In this document: positions 25,940 through 37,842 of the stretch, in pieces
Layout: each line of letters begins with the position of its first letter
How positions within the stretch are numbered: the first letter of the stretch is position 1
From: Aquilaria yunnanensis
Taxonomy: Eukaryota > Streptophyta > Magnoliopsida > Malvales > Thymelaeaceae
Reading direction: 5' to 3'
Assembly (NCBI GenBank): GCA_039654915.1
Contig: CM077593.1
Coordinates: 33,760,501-33,824,500 of the forward strand
Length of the DNA: 64,000 bases
Position numbers and translations under genes: made by a program
The notes under the pieces: generated by a model
Seen by the model: only the letters and a program-made list of their open reading frames with translations
Databases searched by the model: none
Told to the model about the DNA's origin: nothing

Positions 25940-26320
25940 TGATAGAAAAAGAAGAGATCGACTAGGCCTGACCTAATTGCTCAGCACTTGGTGAATAGAG
26001 ATCCTGCACACAAAGACAAAATCAGAGACCCAGAATGTATTCCCAAGGAAAACCCTCTGACAATCAAGTTAGCTTCTAGAAAACAGCAATGAGCTTTAGT
26101 TGGAAAAACCTCATACCTCAAGATTGGTGAATGATCGAACTTATATAGCAAAGATGAGATCCGTGGGAATTGCTTTGGGTTATGAATCCTTATATCAATC
26201 CCATAATTCTGGGAACTTCTTTCTGTCTTGGATAGGTTTCTTCTTTTGGCCTACTAGATCTCTTATTATGGGCTTACCTAGTGAGGATATGGGCCCTTAG
26301 GTAGGGCCTACGGCCTATCA
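25940..26320 (-). repeat. 3' LTR of element C
   Basis: This 381-bp copy begins TGATAGGCCGTAGGCC on the minus strand, where TAGGCC and GGCC(C)TA can form a short hairpin. A purine-rich tract (AAAGGGAGAAGGAGC on the minus strand, about 26,323-26,337) adjoins it on the interior side. Confidence 0.9.
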
Positions 26321-26766
26321 ATAGCTCCTTCTCCCTTTAGGAGAATGTGGGCTAGGTGCCTATATTCTTATCACACTGATTATTTCAAAACGTCAACGTT
26401 GCTAGACTGCTTCTTACATTTTCTAGAGGGTGAGACCAATCTTTCTTTCTACATTACTTCTACATTCCAATGTGGCATCATTTATTTTTGTGGGGGTGCA
26501 AGGCCTCACTTAGCAATTTCTTTAGGAAGTTATGGAAATGTCATTGTTTCTTAAGCAGTCTCTCACTACTTTTTATCCACATTACACATGGTGATTTTAA
26601 AGGTAGGGGAATAAGGCAAGGCAACATCTATTAAATGTAGTTCTAGTGAAGTGACTCAATGTGGTTGTTTGCTAGCTGCTAATGGCCATATGTCCTTATC
26701 AAAGTGGGCTAAAAACTAGCCATAGTTATATGGCAGTTTCCGAGAGGGTTACCTAAGCTTCGTTGG
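26321..26766. other. 3' untranslated part of element C, no gene seen
   Basis: Between the polypurine tract and the first hAT insertion. By comparison with B and D this would lie upstream of the antisense gene. No motif was recognised. Confidence 0.4.
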
Positions 26767-27976
26767 TAGGGGTGAAAATAAGCTGGGTAGGCTCGAGCTC
26801 GGCCGCTTTGTCATTCGGTACTACCCGGGCTCAAGCTCAAATTGTTCGAGCCCAAATTTTTTAGGCTTGAGCTCGGGCCCTAAGGTAGGCTCGAACTCGG
26901 CCCAAAAGCTTATCAGGCTCAAATTACACATATAAATCTTTAATACCATAATTACAACTTAGATGAAGGATAAAGTCTGAATCTATAGTTTTCAATATAG
27001 ATAACCGAAAAAGAAAAAAATTAGAAAATGTATCTCAAACTTTTGATCCTTTGCTAATTTACCCTAATTTTGTGAACTGCACAACTTAGCCAACGTCTTC
27101 CTCACTAACTGCGGAGCCATCGTAGTTTGTCCTCAACCACTTATTAGGTCAATTTATGCGGCACTGTAGTCCAAATCATGAGGGATTCAAGCAAAAACCC
27201 ATATAAATCAAGAAATCGACGGCGGCAAAGATTCGCAATCTGACGGCAGCAAAGATTTGCTATCCGGAAGCGGCAAGATTTATGAGTTGGCTGCTTTCTG
27301 ATAACCTAGGTTTGGGTTTCTGGCATCAACGTGGGGCTATCATCCCTTACTCATATGGGGAAAGTGATCATTATGCACTCAAATCGCTGGAGCTCAACCT
27401 TGCAACCACGGAATTCTAAATAAAATCACAGAATAACAAAAAGAAAGAAAAAGAAAATAAAAAAAAAACAAGAAGAAAAGGAAAAGACATAGAATTGAAG
27501 GCAAGAGATAAGAATCCATAATGATAGGAACATAAGTGTCCCTGACACACTTCTTTTCCTGTAATAATTCCTTCAAGCTAGGTTCAACGGAGGCCATCTT
27601 TCTGTTTTTCTTGCTTTCAACTAGTGCAAAACGAGCAGAGAAGCTTTGAAGGTTGTCAATGTGAGCCTCAAGTCGTGGCCAATCGGTAGAATGCAACCTA
27701 TACATGAGAGAAAGATGAGCATCTCAGGTGCATCTGCAGAAGAAGAGTTTCATTTCTCCTGGTTATGGGCCAATGTTAATCGGTCTTCGGAGAACTAATT
27801 AAGCACGAGCCCAATAGGCCCGCGAGCCCATAGGGCTGAATACCTTAAGGCTTGAGCTTGGCCCTAAATTTACTCGAGCCCAATTTTCCAGCTCGAGCTC
27901 GAGTTTGAAAAAGCCCAGCTCAAAAAGCTTTAATGCTTGAACTACTCGAAAAAGGCCTAGCCTTTTTTCACCCCTA
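26767..27976. mobile_element. Non-autonomous hAT-type DNA transposon (1,210 bp)
   Basis: The ends are inverted repeats: TAGGGGTGAAAATAAGC at the left and TAGGGGTGAAAAAAGGC on the opposite strand at the right. They are flanked by ttcgttgg (26,759-26,766) and ttcatggg (27,977-27,984), an 8-bp target duplication with two changes. TA-GGGTG ends with an 8-bp duplication are typical of hAT. Both subterminal regions are rich in GCTCGAGC-like motifs. A minus-strand frame of 103 codons (27,394-27,705) has no recognised transposase motif; its first half looks protein-like and its end is a hydrophobic low-complexity run. Confidence 0.8.
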
Positions 27977-28010
27977 TTCATGGGTGTTTTCATATAAAGC
28001 ACCAAAAGCT

Positions 28011-28055
28011 AGAACTCAGGGAAATGGAGAATAGTAGAACATTTCCCTGAGTTCT
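28011..28055. repeat. Perfect 16-bp inverted repeat with 13-base loop
   Basis: AGAACTCAGGGAAATG at 28,011-28,026 is followed after 13 bases by its exact reverse complement at 28,040-28,055. It lies about 260 bp upstream of the antisense-gene ATG of element C, in what should be its promoter or leader. A TATAAAG at 27,993-27,999 precedes it. The surrounding 28,056-28,318 is T-rich with no other feature. Confidence 0.85.
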
Positions 28056-28318
28056 GCACTTACCCTTGTTTACAGTTCTTCTTCAGCATTTGTTCTACTG
28101 TTCCTTTAGTTTTTTCGTTATTTTTCTAGAAATGATTTTAATCAAGTAGTGCACTTTTCCTTTATTTTAACTCATGCTTGTTAATTTTTCTAATTCTTTT
28201 GGTGCTTCTACTTCATCCTGGGTTATGCCTTTTGCCATTTTTTATGGCCTTTTTTACTGCTCTTTTGTATCCCATCCTGTGCTAGTAGCAGCCCTAATGT
28301 GTTCCTCACTAATTTTTC

Positions 28319-28392
28319 TAGATGGCATCTTTGAGATTGTCTATAATGGCTGCCACTAGTGAGTCTCTTGCTTCTCTCATCGTGGCTAATTC
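28319..28392 (+). pseudogene. 5' end of element C antisense gene (aORF), interrupted by element B
   Basis: An in-frame ATG around 28,321 opens a frame rich in Ser, Ala and Leu that runs straight into the target site of element B. The other half resumes at 39,135 after the duplicated aattc. Position and orientation match the aORF of elements B and D. The insertion itself would have inactivated it, if it was still intact then. Confidence 0.5.
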
Positions 28393-29253
28393 TGATAGCC
28401 GAAGGGCTATCACCTCTCTCACTACAGACTTCCTGCCAATAGCGTGGTCAGGAAGCCTGGAGTCACCCGAAGGAGGCGCTAACACTGACCTCGGAAGGAG
28501 CGAAGTCAAACGCCTCACACTCAGGACTTCGTCTAGTACGTCAGGAATTTCAAAGATGTTGCCGGCTCCCTCAAGGAACCAAACGGATCGCCTTCGGGAA
28601 TAAAGAACCAGCTATTGCAAGCAGGAGAGACTCTCCCCGAAGGCGGAACCCCAGAGCCAGAGAACTCCCCGAACTACGGGCATGATTCCCGAAGAAGGGC
28701 ACCCGTACCAAAAGACGATCTAGCCCAAAGGACCTCGGGAGTACGGCATGAGCATTTAAGGAGCCTCTGACATGTCGCCCCCAGGCGTTACACGCCGCCT
28801 CAAACGGCGGTCTGACACGCCGACGTCGTCCGAGTCTTGTCACAACCTATCTTGGACCAAGATTCAAGGAGCCTGCAAACGGCTACTTGTCCCCTACGCC
28901 CGAAAGTACAGAGAGCATCCGACCGAACACGTGTCTTGATCTGAACGGGCTAGGTACTCCTATAAATACCAGGAAACAAGCCCTGGCAAAGGATCCGACC
29001 CTCTCTCCCTGAGGAAAATAAAAATAGGCAAGGCCACTTAACCCCTGAGTGCTCCTCCTCTATCTTCCTTCAGGACACTAACTTGGGCGTCGGAGGCTCC
29101 TCCCCGGAAAAACATCCCAGGGACCTCCTAACCCTCTTCTCTTCAGCATTTCAGGCACACTCCCCTAGGAAATCTGTGCTCCGAGCGTTCTCCCTCATAG
29201 GAAGTCCTTCCCGAAGTCATAATGTCACCCGATGAAGATGCTGTTGGGCATCA
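28393..29253 (+). repeat. 5' LTR of element B
   Basis: 861 bp, beginning TGATAGCCGAAGGGCTATC and ending GGGCATCA. The start holds a 7-bp stem (GATAGCC/GGCTATC) with a 4-base loop. The gag start codon (29,222) lies inside its last 32 bases. Confidence 0.95.
28961..28968 (+). promoter_or_regulatory. TATA box of element B 5' LTR
   Basis: TATAAATA lies in cctataaatacc, about 260 bases before the gag ATG. The equivalent position in the 3' LTR is 38,842-38,849. Element D has TATATATA at the matching place of its LTRs. The preceding block (gagcatccgaccg, cacgtgtc, gatctgaacgggctagg) is shared by B and D and contains a CACGTG core. Confidence 0.75.
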
Positions 29254-30770
29254 TCTGGCGCCGTCTGTGGGAACCCACCCTCAGGTCGCCGTTGTTGAAA
29301 CTCGGTGTTCAAAGGACAAGGGACTCTCGAAGTCCCCGTCTGCGCCTGAAACTCAACGGGCTACTGAGCAAACCCTTCCAGGGACTTCCTCGCCCGAGGA
29401 AAAGCGTCCTCTAGTCAAAACTATGAGTTTTCTGCGCGACTTTCAGCGCTCTGTTGTGGCTGAAATGACACAGCAGATAGATCAAAGGTGGCCACAACCA
29501 ACTCAGGCCCAAAGGCCTCCCTCGCCAGCACGCCCTCAGGAGAAAAGCCCTAAACCAACCTATCACAGTTCGGGAAACGGGGATCCACGTGAGGAGTCTT
29601 CGACAGAAAACATGCCCCTCGGGACACGGCTTACCGAACAAGCGGGATTCAAGCAACCTAAAATCCCACACCAAAGGAGCTCATCACCCGATGCGAAGTC
29701 CCCATGTCCTTAGCGCCGGAGTCACTCCCCGAAGAGGCGCCGGCAATCTCCTTTCCCGGAAACCTACAAGCACCAGGAGGAAGAGCCTAGTGCCACGCTC
29801 CTTATGGAGAAGATATTGGCGAGGTTGGAGAGAGTGGAAAAACAGGTAGCTCGCAAAACGGTCTAGGCCAGGCTGTCTGAAGCCTTCTGTGGGGATGAGT
29901 CGCCGTTCACCCGAGTAGTAATTGAGGCAGCCATGCCAGGTGATTTCCGGGTGCCTCGGCTGGAGACTTATGATGGCCGAACTGATCCACAGGCTCATCT
30001 AACCAAATACAAACGTAGCATGGTGATGCACGGTGCTGACGACGCTACCCTATGCAAATGCTTTGAGGTCACCCTCACAGGACCAGCGACAGCGTGGTAC
30101 AATTCGTTGGCTCCAGGGACCATCAGGGAGTTCCATGAGTTATGTACGGCCATTACGCACCAATTCATTGGAAGTCGGCCAATGGCGAAGATGCCTGTCC
30201 AGATGTTCGACATAGCGTAGAAAAATGGAGAAACCATCCGCGACTATGTCGAAAGGTTTAACAGGGAAGCCTTAAGTGTCCCAGACTTTCGCCCTGAAAT
30301 ACGCATTCTCGCCATGATACGGGGCCTTCGGAGGGACTCACCGCTGTTCTATGAATTTTCCAAAGACCCTCCGGACACGCTTGGCAAATTCTACCGAAGG
30401 GCCGAGCAACATATGACAGCCGAAGAGCTGAGGATGGGCGAACCGAAGTCTAATCACACTCGCGCCGAAGGGTCCAGCCAGCAAACGCGATGTCCAGCTG
30501 ACCAGGCAGGACGACCTCGGAGGTTTAAGGGAAGGAAGTCCCTGACCTTCACACCCCTGAACACCAGGAGGACCAACATCCTCATGACGATGGAAAGACA
30601 GGGGAACCAGATTCAGCGGCCAAGGGCCATGACCGCTGATAACAAAAAGAACATGAAGAAGTTCTGCCAGTTTCACCGTGACCACGGCCACGACACCGAA
30701 GACTGCTTCCAATTAAAAAAGTACATAGAGTCGCTGATAAAACAAGGCCAACTTCAGCGATATCTGCGAA
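29222..30770 (+). pseudogene. Gag of element B
   Basis: The frame opens at an ATG inside the LTR and encodes MSPDEDAVGHHLAPSVGT across the LTR end and primer site. It continues through a Pro/Ser-rich basic stretch to the gag core (AMPGDFRVPRLETYDGRTDP, TAWYNSLAPGT). A modified zinc motif CQFHRDHGHDTEDC (CX2HX4HX4C) follows near 30,665-30,706. Stops lie at 29,711, about 29,864 and 30,218; the last is CAG to TAG by comparison with element D. A second Met (MSFLRDFQRS, near 29,424) is an alternative start. Gag would package the element RNA. The protein is conserved between B and D from the LTR ATG onward, which favours the upstream start. Confidence 0.88.
29256..29273 (+). other. Primer-binding site of element B (Tat type)
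   Basis: TGGCGCCGTCTGTGGGAA starts two bases after the LTR. This is the usual primer site of Tat-lineage elements. It is read through by the gag frame. Confidence 0.9.
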
Positions 30771-30994
30771 TGCCTTCCCCGAAAGGGAGAAAAAATGAAG
30801 AAGGAAAGGCAGATGACGAGGACTACGACTCCAACAGATGGAGGAACCGAAGTCCAAACAGGCGTCTCCCGCCCCCGGCGGGAGTGATACAAACAATCAC
30901 GACAGGACTTCCATCCTCGGAAAGAAAGAGGAAGGCCAGAGAAATATCAGTGATGGAATATCAGAGTCCGACGAAAAACCTGGCCCGCAAGGAT

Positions 30995-31450
30995 GGTTCC
31001 ACCGTCATCTTTCCCCATGACGATCCGCTGCTGGTCATGGTGAGGATAGGAAACTGAGACGTCAAGAGAGTGTTGCTTGACGATGGATCAAATGCCGACG
31101 TTCTGTTCTCACATTTGCTGCCGAACTTTGGTATATCCAACAGTGATCTCAAGCCCATTACTTCACCTACTTTTGGGGTAGGACCATCTGAACTGCCTGT
31201 CCTCGGATGGATCGATCTTCCCCTAATGATGAAAGAAACTTCGGTAGACGGGACAGCTGAATTATTCGCCTCCACAATGACAAGGTTTATTGTCATGGAT
31301 GTTCCTTCATCATATAACGCCATCATTGGAAGACAAACACAAGGAAATCTGCACATTTGCCCTGATGTAAAGTACTTAGTTGTCACTTTCGCCACCAAGG
31401 ATGGAGACGCAGAAATCTTCATTGATCAGGGCGAAGTAAGGAAAGTGTTC
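30995..31450 (+). pseudogene. Aspartic protease of element B
   Basis: The active-site loop is LLDDGSNADVLF, catalytic Asp near 31,079, with D-D-G in place of D-S/T-G as in element D. The second block is NAIIGRQTQGNL near 31,318. A TGA at 31,055-31,057 (TGG in element D) separates it from gag. Another TGA at about 31,588 precedes the RT. A protease would release gag and pol products. Inactive in this copy unless stops are read through. Confidence 0.88.
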
Positions 31451-31612
31451 GTCAAGCCACGAAAAGCTCCAGCAAACAACTTCGTGCAAACTATAGAGGC
31501 AGAGGCTTTGCCAGGTGGAAAACCAAAAAAGGGCGAGGCAGAAGAGACCGTGAAGATAAAAATGGAAGAAGTAGAACTTGTCCCAGGCTGAAGTACCCAA
31601 CTAGGGAAAAAC

Positions 31613-33480
31613 TTGGCCAAAGGTAACAAGAAAAAACTTGTATCATTTCTACTGATGAATAAAGACCTGTTTGCCTACTCACCGAAAGATATGCCAGGGG
31701 TAAACCCTCGCATAATACAGCATAGCCTTAAAGTAAGTCCGGAAGCAAAACCTGTCCTGCAAAAGAAATGGGGCATCTCAGTCCATAAAAATAACTTCGT
31801 CAAAGCCGAAGTCCAGCGTTTATTGGACGTAGATGTAATCAGGGAGGTCAAGTACCCCGAATGGTTAAGCAATGTGGTTATTGCCACAAAAGAAGGGAGA
31901 AGTAAGCTCCAAATGTGCATCGACTTCAGAAACTTGAACGTTGCTTGCCCAAAAGATTCATACCCTCTCCCACCAATAGACCAGTTGGTAGACTCAATTG
32001 CCGAATACAGGCTCCTAAGTTTCCTAGACGCCTTCAGTGGGTATCATCAAATAAGGATAGATCCCGAAGACGAGGAGAAGACCGCCTTCATCACCGAGGG
32101 CGGAACGTATTGTTACACTAGGATGCCCTTCGGGCTTAAAAATGCAGGAGCTACCTACCAGAGGTTGATTAGCAAGGTCTTCTATGACCAAATAGGGAGG
32201 AACATGGAAGTCTATGTCGATGACATGATAGTCAAAAGCAAGCTGCCTAACGACCACGTCGCAGATCTAAATGAAACTTTCCACCAGCTCAGAACCTTCG
32301 GGATCCGCCTTAATCCCGAAAAGTGCATCTTCGGCGTAACCTCGGGAAAGTTTCTTGGGTACATGGTATCAGAAAGAGGCATTGATGCTAACCCAGAAAA
32401 AATTAAGGCTCTGCTCGGATTCCGAACTCCCGCCACAATAAAAGATGTGCAGAGACTCACCGGAAGGATAACCTCTCTTAGCAGGTTCATCTCCAGATAT
32501 GGAGACCGGTGTCGAGCATTCTTCAAAGTCCTCACTAAAGCAGCAAAAAAGGAGGGCAACCTCGAAAGTGATGATCATCCTTGGAATGAGGACTGCCAAA
32601 AGGCCTGGGAAGAACTCAAAATCTACTTAGCACGTCTGCCCACTCTGCGACAACTTCGCGAGGGAGAGCCCATCGTGGTATACCTCGCCGTCACAGAAAA
32701 AGCAGTAAGCTCGGTCCTAGTGAAAGAGGAAGAGACGAAGCAATGGCCGGTTTATTATGTAAGCAAGTCCCTGCACGGCGCCGAAGTCAGGTATCCATTG
32801 CTACAAAAAGCTATATATGCCCTGGTAATGGCAGGAAGAAGGCTACGGCCATATTTTCAAGCTCACCCTATCATCGTCCGAAGTAGTCTACCTCTACGGG
32901 ATGTCATGAGGAAAGTTGATCATTCAGGAAGGCTTTTCCAAATGGTGCATAGAGCTTGGCGAACACGACATTACTTATGAACCTAGGAAAGCCATAAAAG
33001 CTCAAGCCCTGGCAGACTTCATTGCCGAAGTACCCATCACCGAGGACAGCCATCCGGACCCCGGCGAAGGTGAGCCGGAATGGACTTTGTATGTTGACGG
33101 AGCCTCGGGGTCCGGACACCAAGGAGCTGGGGTAATTATCAGAGGTCCGGAAGGTCTAGAAGTGATGAAGGCCATCAAGTTCAGCTTAACATCACCAACA
33201 ATGTGGTTGAGTACGAAGCTCTCATAGCAGGGTTGCGCCTAGCCCGAAAAATTGGTGTAAGAAACTTGAAAGCCCACAGCGACTCCCAGCTGGTAGTTCA
33301 ACAAACAGCAGGGGATTATGGGGCGAAGGACCCGACCTTGGCAAAATACCATGAACTGGTAGCAAAGCTTATCCGGGAGTTCGACACCATACGAATCGAA
33401 AATGTGCCTCGTCGAGAGAACTTCAAGGCAGATTGCTTGGCAAAGTCGAAAACATGCACCGAGGTACTAAACAGCCCGAG
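31613..33480 (+). pseudogene. Reverse transcriptase with two RNase H domains, element B
   Basis: RT shows the first catalytic Asp in LSFLDAFSGYHQI (near 32,020) and the catalytic pair in VYVDDMI (near 32,215). A first RNase H region follows (32,430-32,930) in which the usual TDAS start reads LAVTEKAV, so its first catalytic Asp is missing. A second RNase H (33,073-33,470) has the expected acidic set: VDGASG, VEYEALIAGL, AHSDSQL and FKADCLAK. A degenerate tether followed by an acquired archaeal-like RNase H is an established hallmark of the Tat lineage. One-base frameshifts lie near 32,935 (extra T against D) and near 33,188 (missing base). Confidence 0.93.
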
Positions 33481-33579
33481 CATCGCAGTGCTGAGCATAG
33501 TAACTTTGGGAAAAGGCTGGAAAGATCCGATAAAAAGATATCTCGCAACCAATGCGCTCCCCGAAGACCCCAATGAAGC

Positions 33580-34754
33580 GGCAAAAGTGCGAAGACGCTC
33601 TGGTCGTTTCTTCTTGATTGGAGAAGAGTTGTATCGACAGGGATATGCAAATCCACTGCATAGGTGTGTTAGGGAAGAGGATACTGAAATGATTCTCGAA
33701 GAAGTTCATGAAGGTGCTTGTGGTTCGCACATAGGAACTGACGCCCTGGCAGCAGTGATACTTCGCCAAGGATACTTTTGGCCTACCCTAAGAAAGGATG
33801 CTAGGCAGTTCGTCCAGAAATGTGGTAACTGCCAAAGACACACAAGTATCCAAAGGACACCCTCGGAATTGGTAACTTCGGCTGACTATCCCTGGCCCTT
33901 CGCAGTTTGGGGCATAGACCTCATCGGGCCACTCCCGACAGTGCCCGGAGGCGTGAAGTTTTGCGTAGTCGCAGTGGATTATTTCTCTAAGTGGGTCGAG
34001 GCAGAACCCTTGGCCACTATCTCAGCAAAAGATGTCCAGAAGTTTGTATGGAAGAACATTGTATGCAGATTTGGCATACCGAGGGTACTAGTAGCCGACA
34101 ATGGATCCCAGTTTATAGACAAGGGGTTCCAAGAATTTATCAATAACCTCAGAATAAAGATGCACTTCGCCCCAGTAGCCCACCCCCAAAGCAATGGGCA
34201 AGTAGAAGTATCTAACAGGACCATAAAAGATGGTCAGAAAAAGAGGTTGGGGGAAGCAAAAGGGAAATGGCCAGGAAAGCTCCCAAGTGTGTTATGGAGC
34301 TACCGCACAACACCCCGAAGAGCCACAGGGGAAACACCTTTTTTCACTTTTTTTCGGTACAAAGGCCATCATCCCAATTGAGGTAGTACAACCATCGGTG
34401 CGAGTACAAGTGTTTGATGAAAGGGGAAATGACCTCAGCCTGAGAGCCAAGTTGGACCTCGTCCGCGAACACAGAGAAACAGCCGAGCTGAGAAGAAAAG
34501 CCTTTCAGCAAAGAGTGGCCGCGGCTATAAACTTACGCGCCAGGCCGAAGGAAATAAAGAAAGGAGACCTCATTCTCCGAAAGGCTGAATTTGGGCCTCG
34601 AAGGCCATCCCACGGAGTATTTCATGCAAAATGGGAAGGTCCTTATCTGGTACTTGTCGAAGTGCGAAAAGGAGTTTACAAACTTGGTGATATCGAAGAC
34701 ATAGAATTAAAAAATACATGGCATTCGGATGCCTTGAAAAAATTCTATGCTTAG
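33580..34754 (+). pseudogene. Integrase of element B
   Basis: The zinc-binding region has EVHEGACGSH and KCGNCQRH (HHCC). The catalytic triad is in WGIDLIG, VADNGSQF and NGQVEVSNR (DD35E). A one-base insertion in a T run near 34,338-34,345 breaks the frame before FGTKAIIPIEVV, and the C-terminal part then runs to a stop at 34,752-34,754 (...ALKKFYA). No chromodomain is visible, as expected for Tat. The enzyme would insert the cDNA into host DNA. Confidence 0.92.
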
Positions 34755-35156
34755 GATTTTGGTGGGAAAATTGTACAAGTTAGAAAAATTTCTAAGTACA
34801 AAAGTTTCTTAGGAAAATTTTTCTAAGTACAAAAGCTTCTTTTCACCAGAACAGTCATCGCCGAAAGAAAGCTTATTTACAAAGGTTATCAACCTTCTCT
34901 GAAGATTGGAGATTCACTTAAGAGAATTTCCCGAGGGTGATTCCAAGGCTAAATAAGTCTAGCTATGATCTTCCGAAGTCTCTTGAGCGAACGTGTTCGA
35001 GACAGTGAGAAATAAAAGATTTTGCGCAACAGACTTAGCCAAAAATTCATGAAAGAAAGGGTCTTTATTAAGATAGATCTGCTTACAAAGAAGGAAGTTC
35101 GCCAAAAGAAAAAGTACAAAACAGAAGAAAAAGAAGGCAAAGGACCCTAATACAAA
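34755..35156. other. Convergent intergenic spacer of element B
   Basis: This 402-bp gap separates the 3' ends of gag-pol (plus) and the aORF (minus). It holds a 29-bp unit repeated twice (tttctaagtacaaaag, near 34,788 and 34,817). It also holds one copy, near 34,970-35,003 on the minus strand, of the motif that forms a seven-copy array in element D (GAACACGTTCGCTCAAGAGA-like). Confidence 0.7.
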
Positions 35157-37610
35157 CTAAGGAATCTCGGCATCTCGGGAGCCACCAGCTTCTGCGTCCT
35201 TATCCACCGCCTTCGGCGCCGGAAGAGGGAAGGGCAGTTTAAGGTGCTCGATCTTGGACCAAGACCACCGAGGCCCCTCGGGGATGTTTAAGGCCTCCAA
35301 AAAGGAGAGGTCCAGATCTGGGAACCTCTGCAGAACTTGATGCCGAACAAGGCAGAAGCCGTCTTGGAAACCGACCTTTGTCATTTCGTCGTCTTTCTCC
35401 TTCTCGACTGCTAGCTCATCACGTTCCCTCTCCAGATCAGCAACCTCCTTCTTCAGTGCCTTCATCTTCTTCTATCTTCTTCTTCTTCAGGTCCTTCTTC
35501 AAAGACTCGACCTTGGCCTGGAGCTCGGCCTTCTCAGCAAGCGCCTTCGCCAGGAGAGCCTCAGACTCTGACTTCTCCTTTTGAAAAGCTTCGTTTGCCG
35601 AAGTCAGCTCTGCCACCTTGGAGCCAAGGTCAGAAATCTTCTAGGAGGAGTCCTTCAAAAGTTCCTCTTTTTCCTTTAAGAACTCCTCCCGAACAGCAGC
35701 AACCTCCTTCTTCGCAGCTTGAGCCATCTCCGTGTTCTTGGCAACCAAGTCGGAACACATGGCCTTAGACTTTTCTATGCAGTCTAAGGCCGAAACTCGG
35801 AACGCCGCTTGCCTCGCTGCCCGAACCCTAAGGAAGCCAGTGAATCCTAGCAGCTGCAAAGAAGTAAGGACAAAGTCAGTAAGGCAAAGAATAATAAGCC
35901 AAGTACTTAGAAGAAATGAAAAAGGAGAAAACAAAGGCGAGAAGTATACTTAGGCAGCGTACTCGAAAAATTTTGCAGCAAGGGACTCATCGTCCGGGCA
36001 CACCTCGGAAATGGCCTTGAATGAGGCCTCGGTAAGGATCCCCTTTGAAATTTCGTTGGCCATTTGCTGGCCGTCGCTGGAGTACAAGTTCATGTCCTCC
36101 GTAAACGACCAGAAAGGCTCCCTCGGGATCTTCCCCTTCGGCATATGGGAATCCCGAAGGGCTCGTTTCCGGGAGTGCTCAACCATCCAGCTCGAAGATG
36201 GTACCTCCTCTGTACAGCAAAACAAAAAGCTTGTCAAGACAAATAAATCCTCAAAGTTCAAAAGATAAAGGCACCACAACTTGTCTGAAAAACGAACCTG
36301 GCGGCACCTCGGTGACATCATCGTCAGCGTGCCGGACCCCCTCGGTAGAAATTTCCTTGCCTTTTTCCTTCCGGCGCTCCTCGGCAGAAAGGACTTCCAC
36401 CAAGGCGTCCAGAAGAGCCACCGAGGAAGTGGGACTCCGAGAAAGGACGTTGGCAGCGACCTCGGGCGGCTGGGCAACACCGGCGTCAGGCTCTTCGCGC
36501 ACCTCCTCGGGAATTTCCAGTTGAGGAGGAGGCGCGTCTTTCTTCGCCCGTTTGGCCGAAGATGGCCCGGCCCTAGACGCTTTTTGCCTTTGGGAGACGG
36601 CCTTCTTTGTTTGCTCCCCCTTCTCAGCTTGACTAAGGAAGAGCGCCTTGTAGTAAGCAGCGGAGTCGTCGCCCATCTTTAAAACAGAAGAAAAACATCA
36701 GTGTGAGTCTAAGATGTGTCTATAACAAAAAGACTTTTGAGATAACTTACGCTCACAAAAAGTCTCGTAAGTAACCTCCTCCCGAAGGAGTTTTACCAGC
36801 CAAGAGTCTTTCCCTGCGATAGCAAGAGCCGGCATCTCAAGGTCCGTCTCGTGCTCCTTCACTACCCATAGCTCCCGAAGGACCTCCTCGGTCATCAGCT
36901 TCCACATGATGGGGAAGGGGTAGAGGGAGCATGAAGGGACCTCGGAATCCCAATCGGAGACTGCTCGGATCTGTCTATCGAAGTTTGCGAATCTAGGTGC
37001 CAACTCAGGAGTCAGCAGCATCCTCGGATCTACGACATCCATCTCCAATTTTCCCCGAGCCCCTTGGTCGGAACGTACGACCAGGCCTCCTCCATATTCA
37101 GAAAGAAAATTGTTTTTGCCACCATCGCTAGCTATCCTTAGTGGCGAAGGTGAACATATACTTTTTGCTCCCTGATCCCCGAGGTAGCATAAAGTAAAAG
37201 CTTCCCTTCGGGACCGTGTAGAGCTTATAGTACTGCATAAAAATAATAAAATGGGGTTCTATTTTGAAGACGCCACACATGCAAAAGAAGGCGTTAAAGT
37301 AGCAGTACGAGTTCGGCGGAAGTTGATTTACGGCAATGCCATGAAATTGGCAAAAGTCACAAATCACCGTCGAAGGAGGGTACCGAAGTCCGGCCTTCAG
37401 TTGGGCGCGAAAAACGGTAACCTCGTTGACATGGTTCATAAAACTGACCTCCTGAGGGCCAGGAAGTCTGGTGGTGGCATAAGAAGGAAGAAAGAACTTT
37501 TTGGTCCATTTTTCCAATTTTTCTGAAGTCGTACAGCAAGTATGACTGAGAAGAGGTTGCCAGGTTTCTGGAATGGGGGAAATAGTCATAAGAGGAGTTG
37601 GCGAAGACAT
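35157..37610 (-). pseudogene. Antisense gene (aORF) of element B, putative gypsy-type transposon protein
   Basis: Four exons match those of element D. Exon 1 (37,610 to about 36,751) has MTISPIPETWQPLLSHTC-like text, then the block of the Putative gypsy type transposon family (FCQFHGIAVNQLPPN, FKIEPHFIIFMQYYKLY, FYFMLPRGSGSKK). Exon 2 (about 36,676-36,298) is basic and acidic. Exon 3 runs from 36,209 to about 35,946. Exon 4 (35,853-35,157) is a coiled-coil-like Glu/Lys/Ala region ending with FCLVRHQVLQRFPDLDLSFL. Introns show GT-AG borders, for example 36,297-36,210. A stop after KDS (37,128), a frame break near 37,100, a TAA at the exon 3 end and a stop near 35,641 disable it. The function is unknown. 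Confidence 0.85.
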
Positions 37611-37842
37611 TTTTAGGGAATAAAAAACTGACTTCGGGAAAGCTTTAAAATCAAAGGACCCTGGAAATCAAAACCCACCAAATGTTTTGCCGAAATCTGG
37701 GTTTGAAGTCACCGTTGCGAAAAGTGGCTAGAAAAAACTCCGTTAACAGCACCGCCGCAAAAGGCAGAAGAGAACGCAAAAACAGTTAAAAAGTAGGAGG
37801 AAAGCAAAAGCAGAAGCAAAAGGAAATTATGACGGAATGGCA

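Noticed and set aside
29411..29674. Reading frames opposite or overlapping the B and D gag-pol genes
   Set aside because: They are shadows of a real conserved protein on the other strand or frame, and show no motif of their own.
35465..35490. CTT-rich run as a functional site
   Set aside because: It is simply the Lys/Glu-rich coiled-coil coding region of the B antisense gene read on the other strand.
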